This document shows positions 6,851 through 13,636 of a stretch of 20,792 nucleotides of DNA, in pieces; within the stretch, counting starts at the first letter, position 1; each line of letters begins with the position of its first letter. Made by a program: the position numbers and the translations under genes. This DNA comes from a virus. The stretch spans positions 4,114-24,905 of the IMG/VR virus record IMGVR_UViG_3300022602_000398; one strand, 5' to 3'. The notes under the pieces are model-generated. The model had not been told where the DNA came from, ran no database searches, and was given only the letters and a program-made list of their open reading frames with translations.

Positions 6851-6860
6851 TTATTTACAT

Positions 6861-8285
6861 ATGGACATTCAAAAAACTTATTGGCAAAATAGCGAATCAT
6901 CAACATCTCTCCATTTCCCTATTACTAAGGTTGATAAAGAGAAGCGTCTTGTGTCAGGATTTGCTTCCCTAGACAATGTTGATCGTCATGGTGATGTAGT
7001 CACCGCAGAAGCAAACAAGAAAGCTTTTGAAAGATTTAGAGGTAATATCCGTGAGATGCACGGACCATCAGCAGTTGGCAAGATGGTTAAGTTTAAGCAT
7101 GATACATTTTTTGATCCAGAAACACAAAAGAAATATAACGGAGTTTATGTAACTGCATATATTTCAAAGGGTGCACAAGATGCATGGGAAAAGTGTTTAG
7201 ATGGAACATATTCAGGTTTTTCAATTGGTGGCAACATCAATGATGCAAAGATGGAAAAGGTGGACGGGGACGAACAAACTCGTAGAGTAATTCATGATTA
7301 CGATCTTCATGAACTATCGCTAGTGGATTCACCAGCAAATCAACTTGCAAACTTTTTTTCTATTGAAAAGAATACAGATGGAAGTACATTTGTAAAGGGT
7401 ATGGTTGAAGGAATAACATTGGAAAATGTATTCTGGTGCAAAAACGATGAAGTTGCATCAACATCAACAGCAACAACAAAAGATTGTGTTGTATGTGATA
7501 CACAAATGGAAAATATTGGTTGGGTTGAACAAACAGATTCTGAAAAGTTTGAAGCAATTGAAAAAGTAATTGATTCTTATTTTAAGAAAGATGATGCACC
7601 AACATCAGCACATGAAGCAACGGAGACAGCAGCTCCAGGTTTGGCAGGTAATGTAATTGATAGCAATGCTTCAATTAATCTTTATCCTGATCAAAATACA
7701 AAACAAAAGATCCAGTTTGCGGACGGGATTAAAAAGAGTGATGATATTTCACTCAACGAAGGAGGTAACAAAATGGCAGAAGATATAAATACAGAGATTG
7801 AGAAGTCAATTGATGTAGAGACTCCAGCCGAAGAGGTTTCAGCTGTTGAAACAACTACAGAAGATACCAGCATTGAAAAGGCTGTATCACTTTCTGAGGT
7901 TGAAGACGCACTTGATTTGACAAAGATGGTCTCTGACCTTAAGACCTTCTTTGGTGAGTCTATTGAAAAGAATTATGCTACTCATGCAGCAACAATTCAA
8001 GATATGTACAACATTGTTAACGAGACAAGAACTGAAATGGCACGTTTGTCAAAGGGATATGAGGATATCACAAAGGCAAATGAAGAACTCGTTGCAAAGT
8101 ATGAGACACTAAATAAGTCGGTAACTGACATGTTTGACAAGATCCAATATGTTGATCATCAGCTAAAAGGCTTTGAATCAGCTACCGCAGTTCAGAAGTC
8201 CTTTGGAGTGGAAGCTCCATCGGGTCAAACCAAAACAAAACAAAGTATATGGCAAGGTGCTTTCCTCAGTGCTTCAAGCATATAA
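6861..8285 (+). CDS. Prohead protease with C-terminal scaffold domain
   Basis: The first 170 of 474 residues are a prohead protease of the HK97 gp4 / peptidase S78 type. LVSGFASLDNVDRHGDVV is the typical N-terminal strand; His67 in REMHGP, a Ser in YSGFSIGG (118 or 121) and Glu151 in LHELSLVDSPAN are the likely catalytic set. Residues 170-300 are an acidic linker. From residue 305 the protein is a scaffold-like region: very acidic, then a long predicted coiled coil (about 345-450). The protease would cleave scaffold and capsid N-termini during head maturation. A perfect ribosome site inside the gene creates a separate scaffold product (see 7773). The ATG lies about 4 bases from the predicted transcription start. 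MCP follows 33 bases later in the same unit. Confidence 0.9.
   Translation: MDIQKTYWQNSESSTSLHFPITKVDKEKRLVSGFASLDNVDRHGDVVTAEANKKAFERFRGNIREMHGPSAVGKMVKFKHDTFFDPETQKKYNGVYVTAYISKGAQDAWEKCLDGTYSGFSIGGNINDAKMEKVDGDEQTRRVIHDYDLHELSLVDSPANQLANFFSIEKNTDGSTFVKGMVEGITLENVFWCKNDEVASTSTATTKDCVVCDTQMENIGWVEQTDSEKFEAIEKVIDSYFKKDDAPTSAHEATETAAPGLAGNVIDSNASINLYPDQNTKQKIQFADGIKKSDDISLNEGGNKMAEDINTEIEKSIDVETPAEEVSAVETTTEDTSIEKAVSLSEVEDALDLTKMVSDLKTFFGESIEKNYATHAATIQDMYNIVNETRTEMARLSKGYEDITKANEELVAKYETLNKSVTDMFDKIQYVDHQLKGFESATAVQKSFGVEAPSGQTKTKQSIWQGAFLSASSI
7759..7766 (+). promoter_or_regulatory. Internal ribosome-binding site for the nested scaffold
   Basis: AAGGAGGT is a full-length Shine-Dalgarno match, 6 bases before an in-frame ATG at 7773. 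It is better than the site of most whole genes in this window. It is translated as Glu-Gly-Gly in the long product. Confidence 0.85.
7773..8285 (+). CDS. Nested in-frame scaffolding protein (internal start)
   Basis: An internal ATG, codon 305 of the protease gene and in the same frame, follows a perfect AAGGAGGT by 6 bases. The product would be 170 residues, starting MAEDINTEIEKS, acidic at first and then a long coiled coil (VSDLKTFFGESIEKN, TRTEMARLSKGYEDITKANE, VDHQLKGFES). This size and composition match phage scaffolding proteins, which shape the head and then leave or are digested. The arrangement is the same as lambda C/Nu3, where the scaffold is made from an internal start of the protease gene. 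That both products are made here is inferred from the ribosome site. The full-length fusion would carry the protease into the assembling head. Confidence 0.75.
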   Translation: MAEDINTEIEKSIDVETPAEEVSAVETTTEDTSIEKAVSLSEVEDALDLTKMVSDLKTFFGESIEKNYATHAATIQDMYNIVNETRTEMARLSKGYEDITKANEELVAKYETLNKSVTDMFDKIQYVDHQLKGFESATAVQKSFGVEAPSGQTKTKQSIWQGAFLSASSI

Positions 8286-8299
8286 ATAATATAGAAAAA

Positions 8300-8315
8300 A
8301 TAAGGTGGTGAAATA
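8300..8315 (+). promoter_or_regulatory. Shared ribosome-binding segment before major capsid protein
   Basis: ATAAGGTGGTGAAATA is identical to 12707-12722 before the major tail protein. AAGGTGGTG differs from the ideal AAGGAGGTG by one base and lies 8 bases before the ATG at 8319. Confidence 0.75.
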
Positions 8316-8318
8316 TAA

Positions 8319-9482
8319 ATGAGTAATGAACTTCTACAAAAAGTAATTGATACTACAAATCTTGGAACATCAGGTTCTGATCTTTCAGGCGATGGCGTTA
8401 CACGTTCTGGTACAGGTCTCCTATATCCAGATCAAGCTAACCGCTTCCTAGATTACATGTGGGATGCTACGATCTTGGCTAAGGCTGCTCGTACAATTCG
8501 CATGCGTTCAAACACAACCGAGATTGATCGTGTTGCAGTTGGACAGCGTATCATGACAGTTGCACAAGAAGATAACCCACGTGATTACGTGGCAGCTAGT
8601 GGTACATACACAAATGCTGATGAAACAACATTCACAGCACAAGGTGCTCAGTTCCATAAGGTATCTCTTACAACTCGCAAGCTCCGTCTTGACTGGGAAC
8701 TTTCAGCAGAGTCTCTTGAAGACAATATTGAGGGTCCAGATCTAGAGGATCACATTGCACGTCTTATGGCTACCCAGGCTGGTAATGACATTGAGGATGT
8801 TTTAATCAATGGTACAGGATCAGGTTCTGGACTTATGTCAGCATTCCCAGGTTTCCGTACACTAGCATTGGCAAACGCACACGTTGTTGACGCTAATGGT
8901 TATGGCCTAGATAAGACAGTGTTTAACGAAGCTATTAAGGCGTTGCCACGTAAGTACAAGCAACGTCGTAACCAACTCCGATTCTTCACAGGATCTAACT
9001 TGGTTCAGGATTACCTATTCAACCAGACAGCAAACGCTGGCTCAGCAAACCCATTTGATATCGCTTCAGGTATCATCCGTGGTGATGTTGCAGCTAACGA
9101 TGGCGGTCCAGGCTCGGTAACTCCATTCGCATTTGGTATCCCAGTTATCAACGTTCCGTTGATGGATGAGACACGTTCAGGCGATTATTCTGATGCATCT
9201 GGCCTTCACGGTGAAGTGCATTTGACATTCCCTCAGAACTTTATCATTGGTATCAAGCGTGATGTAACAGTTTACCGTCTATTCCAACCAAAGAAAGATA
9301 CAATTGAATACACACTATTCATTCGTGTCGGTTGCGTAATGGAAAACTACGATGCACATGTTATCGTCAAGAATGTAAAGATCTCTGGTTCAACAATGAC
9401 CAGCCCTTCATTCGGTGATCGTATCAATGGTGCAGGTATCACAGGTGGATCTAACACAGCTCCATTCACAACAACATACTAA
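8319..9482 (+). CDS. Major capsid protein (HK97 fold)
   Basis: The 387-residue protein sits right after the protease/scaffold gene, the standard place for the major capsid protein. The N-terminal 40 residues (KVIDTTNLGTSGSDL, then GTGLLYPDQANRFLDYMWDAT) resemble the N-arm of HK97-like subunits; LEDHIARLMATQAGNDIEDVLINGTGS near residues 142-168 is the spine-helix and following loop, and PLMDE/FIIGIKRDVTVYRLFQPKKDTIEYTLFIRVGC near 290-345 is the usual A- to P-domain strand region. Arginine codons are mostly CGT/CGC and synonymous sites are more GC-rich than in neighbouring genes, a sign of high expression. The ribosome site is the shared ATAAGGTGGTG segment. A terminator follows. Whether the N-arm is cleaved is not visible. 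Confidence 0.9.
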   Translation: MSNELLQKVIDTTNLGTSGSDLSGDGVTRSGTGLLYPDQANRFLDYMWDATILAKAARTIRMRSNTTEIDRVAVGQRIMTVAQEDNPRDYVAASGTYTNADETTFTAQGAQFHKVSLTTRKLRLDWELSAESLEDNIEGPDLEDHIARLMATQAGNDIEDVLINGTGSGSGLMSAFPGFRTLALANAHVVDANGYGLDKTVFNEAIKALPRKYKQRRNQLRFFTGSNLVQDYLFNQTANAGSANPFDIASGIIRGDVAANDGGPGSVTPFAFGIPVINVPLMDETRSGDYSDASGLHGEVHLTFPQNFIIGIKRDVTVYRLFQPKKDTIEYTLFIRVGCVMENYDAHVIVKNVKISGSTMTSPSFGDRINGAGITGGSNTAPFTTTY

Positions 9483-9498
9483 TATTAATTAGTTGCAA

Positions 9499-9532
9499 GG
9501 CGGGGGACTGCAAATATGTAGTCCCCTTAGCC
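9499..9532 (+). terminator. Terminator after major capsid protein
   Basis: A 10-bp stem, GGGGACTGCA / TGTAGTCCCC with one G-T wobble and an AATA loop (9503-9526), flanked by a GGC/GCC clamp across a small internal loop. The T-run after it is weak (ATTTAAT), so efficiency is uncertain. It lies between the capsid gene and promoter P5. Confidence 0.7.
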
Positions 9533-9538
9533 ATTTAA

Positions 9539-9547
9539 TGATATAAT
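9539..9547 (+). promoter_or_regulatory. Extended -10 promoter P5 (TGATATAAT)
   Basis: Perfect TATAAT at 9542-9547 with the extended TG; no convincing -35, since that region is occupied by the terminator hairpin. An ATG at 9553 is 5 bases downstream and could be used leaderlessly; a Shine-Dalgarno-led ATG follows at 9571. Confidence 0.65.
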
Positions 9548-9570
9548 TAACAATGACGAGAGGAAGTCAA

Positions 9571-9969
9571 ATGTCATTTGCAGATTTAAAAATTACAGAG
9601 TTAAGAAAAGTAGCACAGTCTTTTGGAGTTGATACTTCAGGAATTAAGACAAAGCAAGAAGTAGTAGCACGTCTTGAAGAAGAAGGCGTAAGTTACCAAA
9701 TGTATAATCAGTTTGTTAATACTGAAAAAGCAGTTATTGAAATGCCAGAAGTTGAAAAGAAGAAAAGAGAGCAGAAGACAGTGAATAAAGCTAATCAAGT
9801 GCTTGTAAAAATGGAAAGAAAGAACTTTTCATATCAAGTTGGAAAGCATACATTTACAACTGATCACCCATTTTTGGCTATGTCAGAAGAAGAAGCACAA
9901 TCAATTTTTGATAGACATTCAGGATTCAGGTTGGCAACTCCAAGAGAAGCCCAAGAATTCTATTCATAA
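9571..9969 (+). CDS. Small head protein with SAP/HeH-like N-terminal domain
   Basis: The first 40 residues (FADLKITELRKVAQSFGVD, IKTKQEVVARLEEEG) look like a SAP or HeH helix-extended loop-helix module, a small nucleic-acid-binding fold often found in a gene just after the phage capsid gene. The middle is highly charged (VEKKKREQKTVNKANQ), and the end (HTFTTDHPFLAMSEEEAQSI) is of unknown role. I chose ATG 9571 (132 residues) because GAGAGGAAG lies 4 bases upstream; an in-frame ATG at 9553, close to the predicted transcription start, would add six residues (MTRGSQ) by leaderless translation. The position suggests a head-completion or DNA-associated function. This is inference from place and domain only. 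Confidence 0.75.
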   Translation: MSFADLKITELRKVAQSFGVDTSGIKTKQEVVARLEEEGVSYQMYNQFVNTEKAVIEMPEVEKKKREQKTVNKANQVLVKMERKNFSYQVGKHTFTTDHPFLAMSEEEAQSIFDRHSGFRLATPREAQEFYS

Positions 9970-9991
9970 AATAAAATAGGGGGTGCTTTGA

Positions 9992-10942
9992 TTGCAAACA
10001 ATCAACACTAACAGTCAGCAAAATATACAACTACAGGTTTATATTGATGGTATGCTTTCTCAAGCAGATAGCCTACCAACATTATCAATATATGATGCTA
10101 ATAATGACGCTAATCCAATAGCTGGTTTTTCTAATGTTTCAGCAGTTGATGAAGCACCCCCTGGAATCTATTCTTTTCTTTTAACCCCCGCAATAACCAA
10201 TATAAATCGGGTATTAGAGGTTAGATGGTATTACACAATCAATTCTGTGCCAGTTACACAAACAGATTTTTATGCAGTTGAAACTCCATACTCTACTGTT
10301 TCAGAGACTATGGACTTTTTGGGCTATAATTCAGTACCTTCAGAAATTAATTATATGGATCCAAAATCAGTTGTTAGTGCTGAAAAAGTAGCAAGAACAA
10401 TTATTGAAGGCTACACTGGAATCAAATTCTATACATATTATGGCTTTCAAGAAGTATATGGCATAGGTGCTAATTCAATTGAATTAACAGAAAAAATGTT
10501 AACCCTAGATCAAATATGGGAAAATCAAATTTTAGTTGCTGACTATACACAAAATCCAGTATACGATACTTTTGGTGTGGGTGTTGAGATTAGTCCTACA
10601 GGATATCAATTAAGAATATGGTACCCAGGCTGGGATAATGGTTGGAACAATGAAATGGACCCAACTATTCTTTATCCAGGAAGATTTAGAGATACATACT
10701 TGTATCGTTTTGTAGGACAAATTGGTTATAAATATGTTCCAGAAGACATTAAGCTTGCATCAATGCTTTTAATTCAAGATATACTTTCTAATGACTATAA
10801 CTGGAGGAACAAGTATTTGTCAAAGGTTAACCTTAGTGAAATTTCATTTGAAATGGCTAAAGGTGCTTTTAATGGTACAGGAAATATTGTTGTAGACAAT
10901 ATTCTTGATCAATACCGCAAGGCAAATATTGTTATAATTTAA
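9992..10942 (+). CDS. Head-tail adaptor (connector) protein
   Basis: This 316-residue protein starts at TTG 9992, with a strong AGGGGGTG at 9978-9985. It has two parts: an N-terminal beta-rich region (about 1-105; QLQVYIDGM, LEVRWYYTINSVPV) that looks like a small Ig-like domain, and a C-terminal part in which SAEKVARTIIEGYTGIKFYTYYGF and PEDIKLASMLLIQDILSNDYNWRNKYL resemble the helices of gp6-like head-tail adaptors that bind under the portal. It is larger than the usual 100-160-residue adaptor because of the extra N-terminal domain. It heads a chain of overlapping neck genes. The adaptor call relies on this gene order plus the helix pattern. Confidence 0.7.
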   Translation: MQTINTNSQQNIQLQVYIDGMLSQADSLPTLSIYDANNDANPIAGFSNVSAVDEAPPGIYSFLLTPAITNINRVLEVRWYYTINSVPVTQTDFYAVETPYSTVSETMDFLGYNSVPSEINYMDPKSVVSAEKVARTIIEGYTGIKFYTYYGFQEVYGIGANSIELTEKMLTLDQIWENQILVADYTQNPVYDTFGVGVEISPTGYQLRIWYPGWDNGWNNEMDPTILYPGRFRDTYLYRFVGQIGYKYVPEDIKLASMLLIQDILSNDYNWRNKYLSKVNLSEISFEMAKGAFNGTGNIVVDNILDQYRKANIVII

Positions 10943-11400
10943 TGTTTACTTCAAAAACTGGCGGATCATTTATGAGTTCATTATTCAATATGACTGCTGA
11001 TATCTATACACAACAAAATGTACAAGATAAAGACACAGGTGCTATTAAAAGACAATGGGTTTATTCAAAAACCGTTCAATGTAAAATAGATCCAGTTAAA
11101 ATGAAGGGTGCTTCAACAAGAAGCGACAACAAAGCATTTAACCAAGGTTCTGATGAAAATTATAATGAAAAAATGCAACTTAAAATGTATTGCTTTGAAT
11201 TATTAAGCAAGCGTTGGCGTGTTGAAAATATTAGAAGTAGTGATAACCAACAAATATTTATTGAGATAGATAAATATGATCAACCAGATACTATTTTTGA
11301 AGTTACTGCATCACACGCAGTAATGGATCCATTTGGTAAAATTGGTTATTATGAAGCCGTGCTTTTAAGAAGCGAAGTGCAAGATGACAGTCAAGCTTGA
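10942..11400 (+). CDS. Head-closure / stopper-like neck protein
   Basis: This 152-residue protein begins in a TAATG overlap with the adaptor gene and has no clear Shine-Dalgarno, so coupling is likely. A second in-frame ATG at 10972 (MSSLFNM), with GGCGGA a few bases upstream, is an alternative start. The sequence MTADIYTQQNVQDKDTGAIKRQW followed by strands (YSKTVQCKIDP, RWRVENIRS, IFEVTASH) fits the small beta-barrel head-closure proteins that plug the connector after packaging. The call is based on size, strand pattern and position between adaptor and gp10-like proteins. No catalytic motif is present. Confidence 0.65.
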   Translation: MFTSKTGGSFMSSLFNMTADIYTQQNVQDKDTGAIKRQWVYSKTVQCKIDPVKMKGASTRSDNKAFNQGSDENYNEKMQLKMYCFELLSKRWRVENIRSSDNQQIFIEIDKYDQPDTIFEVTASHAVMDPFGKIGYYEAVLLRSEVQDDSQA

Positions 11401-12103
11401 GGTTGACACGGCACAGCTAGTTAAAGATCTTGATGGATTAGTAACAGCTATTGAAGAATTAACAAAACCCGCAGTATTAGATCAAATATCTCGTGCAGTA
11501 TTTTCAATAACTGGCGAAAGATTTATGATTGATGCGGATAATTATGCAAGAATGAATCCTAAAAAAATGCATCACGTTTATGAGTGGGGCGGTGTAGGAA
11601 GATCTAATGCAAGATTATTTGAGCTAAAAAGAGAAACTATATTAGATGGCAGTTTAGTAATAACTTCAAATTTTTTGCCTTCAAGATTGCCAGTTCCAAT
11701 TTCTCCAGAATTATTAAATCCAGGAACTACTGGAAAATCCGTTTCAAGAAAAAGTGTTTTTGCAAATAAAGCACAAGTTATGGAATCAGGAAATCCAGTT
11801 TCATTTAATGCAAAAAGAGTTTTGGCATTTATGGGAAATAATGGCATCGCTTTTATAGCCCCTGGTACTCAAATAAATATATTACACCCAGGCGGAATCC
11901 AAACAAAAAATGCCTTTGCTAGCTATTTGTTGCAATGGTATACAGAAAAAGGAAATGAAATTATGGATTCATCTGGATTGTATGAGAGAATAGCTAATGA
12001 TGTATCTGTTGTTTTAAGTTCAGACAGGGCGGGAATTTCTCAGATTCAAACAGCAGTTACAAGAATTGCAGATCAGATAGATATGGGGGAGATTATTAAA
12101 TGA
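11384..12103 (+). CDS. Neck / tail-completion protein, HK97 gp10-like
   Basis: The 239-residue protein overlaps the previous gene by 17 bases. LEVDTAQLVKDLDGLVTAIEELTKPAVLDQISRAV is the N-terminal helical segment typical of gp10-like phage proteins; MHHVYEWGGVG near residue 63 and VFANKAQVMESGNPVSF near 142 are typical of the versions in actinobacterial phages. Its job would be joining the head connector and the tail during assembly. It is longer than the common 120-150-residue family members, with an extra C-terminal region (WYTEKGNEIMDSSGLYERI). Its stop overlaps the next start by four bases (ATGA). Confidence 0.7.
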   Translation: MTVKLEVDTAQLVKDLDGLVTAIEELTKPAVLDQISRAVFSITGERFMIDADNYARMNPKKMHHVYEWGGVGRSNARLFELKRETILDGSLVITSNFLPSRLPVPISPELLNPGTTGKSVSRKSVFANKAQVMESGNPVSFNAKRVLAFMGNNGIAFIAPGTQINILHPGGIQTKNAFASYLLQWYTEKGNEIMDSSGLYERIANDVSVVLSSDRAGISQIQTAVTRIADQIDMGEIIK

Positions 12104-12627
12104 CAGTAGATTATTCAAAGATAGCAGCATTTGATGTAAGAAATGCAATGTGGGCAGCATTACAAACAGTTGGTATATTAGACCCACAAGATTATTATGC
12201 AGATGGATTACCAGATCCCCTTGTTCCTATTATTCCTTCTCAACAAGTACCAGAATTTAATAACTTGCTTCCAGGCAAAACATACATTACCTATGATATT
12301 GTTCAAAAAAACTATGGAGTTCAATGGTGGATTTCTGAAGAGTCTATGGTTATGCAGGTGGTATCAAGAGATAATACAAAAATTATTACTGTGTCTAATT
12401 TTCTGACGGATCTTTTTAGAAGATATGAGCTTTCTGCAAAAGACATAAATGATGTTGCTTATTCTGCGGGAAGCCCTTTTAAGTTTCTTTATTTTAAGCT
12501 AGAATCAGCTAATCCAATCCAACCATTTATTGATGAAGGTGGATATATGAGCGGGGATATAACTATAAATTACACATATACTCGCCAAGTAGATGAGGGT
12601 GTCAATAATACGGGAAGATATATCTAA
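12100..12627 (+). CDS. Tail terminator-like protein
   Basis: This 175-residue protein overlaps the preceding gene by ATGA and is the last gene before the tail tube. Segments YSKIAAFDVRNAMWAALQTVGIL, TYITYDIVQKNYGVQWWIS, VMQVVSRDNTKIITVSNFLTDLF and DITINYTYTRQVDE give the alpha-beta pattern of tail terminators, which cap the tail tube and dock it to the head. The role is inferred from position and secondary-structure pattern rather than a signature motif. Promoter P6 lies just after it, and no hairpin separates the two. Confidence 0.6.
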   Translation: MTVDYSKIAAFDVRNAMWAALQTVGILDPQDYYADGLPDPLVPIIPSQQVPEFNNLLPGKTYITYDIVQKNYGVQWWISEESMVMQVVSRDNTKIITVSNFLTDLFRRYELSAKDINDVAYSAGSPFKFLYFKLESANPIQPFIDEGGYMSGDITINYTYTRQVDEGVNNTGRYI

Positions 12628-12630
12628 AGT

Positions 12631-12658
12631 TTGTTTTATTTGGCTTTAATGGTATGAT
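12631..12658 (+). promoter_or_regulatory. Promoter P6 (TTGTTT, 16 bp, TATGAT with extended TG)
   Basis: TG plus TATGAT at 12653-12658. TTTGTTT at 12630-12636 lies 23 bases before the -10, exactly as in P7. It should drive the major tail protein. The next ATG (12664) is 5 bases downstream and opens a short leader ORF. Confidence 0.65.
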
Positions 12659-12663
12659 TTTTT

Positions 12664-12723
12664 ATGAGGAAGCAAGTTGTCACTTTTTGTTTTAATTTTA
12701 AAATAAATAAGGTGGTGAAATAA
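12664..12723 (+). CDS. Putative leaderless leader peptide (19 codons)
   Basis: An ATG five bases after the P6 -10 box opens a 19-codon frame (MRKQVVTFCF... VVK) ending TAA at 12721-12723, 4 bases before the tail-protein ATG. It runs through the GGTGGTG ribosome site of that gene. If transcription starts at 12664 the peptide would be translated without a leader and could couple to, or regulate, the tail gene. It is short and unproven; chance is a real alternative. Confidence 0.35.
   Translation: MRKQVVTFCFNFKINKVVK
12707..12722 (+). promoter_or_regulatory. Shared ribosome-binding segment before major tail protein
   Basis: ATAAGGTGGTGAAATA, identical over 16 bases to 8300-8315. It places AAGGTGGTG 10 bases before the ATG at 12728. 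Confidence 0.75.
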
Positions 12724-12727
12724 ATAA

Positions 12728-13516
12728 ATGGCTACAAATACTAAAAACGTAATCGTAGGTGCAGCATCTCTTTTTACTAGCGTTGGAAACAGCTCTAACA
12801 ATGCAGGTCGCCCTACAACAAAAACAACGGACATCGCAACACTTTTGCCAACAAGCACATCAGCAAGATCTGGTCTTCTAGCATCTTCTGAATACCGTGA
12901 AGTTGGATACACAAACACAGGTCTTGAGATTTCATATGAACCAACATATGGTGAAGTTATGGTTGATCAGCTTTTGGACGCAGCTCGTATTTTCAAGCAA
13001 ACACTTAAAGTTATGCTTAAGACTGAGCTTACAGAAGCAACACTTGAGAACCTACAGTTCTCATGGGGTCAGATGGATTCCTATTATGTTCCAAACGATT
13101 CAGACAACGCTGTTGTTGACGTTCCAGCATTGTTAAACAATGATACTAACTTTAACAGCACAACAGACACACCTGCAGCATCATTGGCTATCGCAGCTGG
13201 TGCTCTTGGTGATGCACCAGTAGAGCGTGTTATCATCGCAGTTGGTCAAGCTCCAGCACAAATTGGTACATCAGTATCAGTTTCTAATGCAGGAAATGGT
13301 ACAACTGGAACAGGTGTAGTAACATCTGTTTCTCGTCAGAAAGAGCGTGTTTATATTGCTCGTCGTGTTGTTTCAATTGATACAACAATGCATGCACTTA
13401 AGCGTGATGCAGCAACTGTGTTCCCAGTGAACTTCCGTTGCTTGCCTGACTCAGATCTAGCTTATGCTGGTTCGGAGTACGGTGTTGTTATTGACCGTGT
13501 ATATGGTACATACTAA
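12728..13516 (+). CDS. Major tail (tube) protein
   Basis: This 262-residue protein lies between the tail terminator and the chaperone genes, the usual place of the tail-tube subunit. It begins MATNTKNVIVGAASLFTS, and a central TNTGLEISYEPTYGEVMVDQLLDAARIFKQTLKVMLKTEL is the typical tube pattern of a strand, loop and helix. A Gly/Thr/Ser-rich stretch (about residues 175-200, VSNAGNGTTGTGVVTS) may be a surface insertion. The end, YVIDRVYGTY-like, is again strand-rich. It would polymerise around the tape measure. Codon choice (CGT/CGC Arg, many C-ending codons) matches the capsid gene and differs from neighbours, as does the shared ribosome site, pointing to high output. A strong hairpin follows. 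Confidence 0.85.
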   Translation: MATNTKNVIVGAASLFTSVGNSSNNAGRPTTKTTDIATLLPTSTSARSGLLASSEYREVGYTNTGLEISYEPTYGEVMVDQLLDAARIFKQTLKVMLKTELTEATLENLQFSWGQMDSYYVPNDSDNAVVDVPALLNNDTNFNSTTDTPAASLAIAAGALGDAPVERVIIAVGQAPAQIGTSVSVSNAGNGTTGTGVVTSVSRQKERVYIARRVVSIDTTMHALKRDAATVFPVNFRCLPDSDLAYAGSEYGVVIDRVYGTY

Positions 13517-13551
13517 TACTTAAAACTTAATATACAACTTAATATAGATTT

Positions 13552-13580
13552 CAGACCCCCACCGAAAGGCGGGGGTTCTG
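13552..13580 (+). terminator. Terminator after major tail protein
   Basis: CAGACCCCC and GGGGGTTCTG pair around an inner CC-GAAA-GG GNRA loop with one A-C mismatch and one bulged T. It is followed by AGTTTGTTTA, a modest T-rich tail, and then by promoter P7. Confidence 0.75.
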
Positions 13581-13583
13581 AGT

Positions 13584-13611
13584 TTGTTTATACTTATTTT
13601 ATTGGTATAAT
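13584..13611 (+). promoter_or_regulatory. Promoter P7 (TTGTTT, 16 bp, TATAAT with extended TG)
   Basis: Perfect TATAAT at 13606-13611 with TG at 13603-13604; TTTGTTT at 13583-13589 is placed as in P6. A start near 13618 gives a leader of about 19 bases with AAAGGAG at 13623-13629 before TTG 13637. Confidence 0.75.
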
Positions 13612-13636
13612 TTAACTAACACAAAGGAGCTATAAA

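Noticed and set aside
8281-8291. Promoter (TATAAATAATAT) directly before the major capsid gene
   Set aside because: It lacks the extended TG seen in the other promoters and a -35 match; in this AT-rich sequence such words are expected by chance. The capsid gene is better explained as part of the P4 unit.
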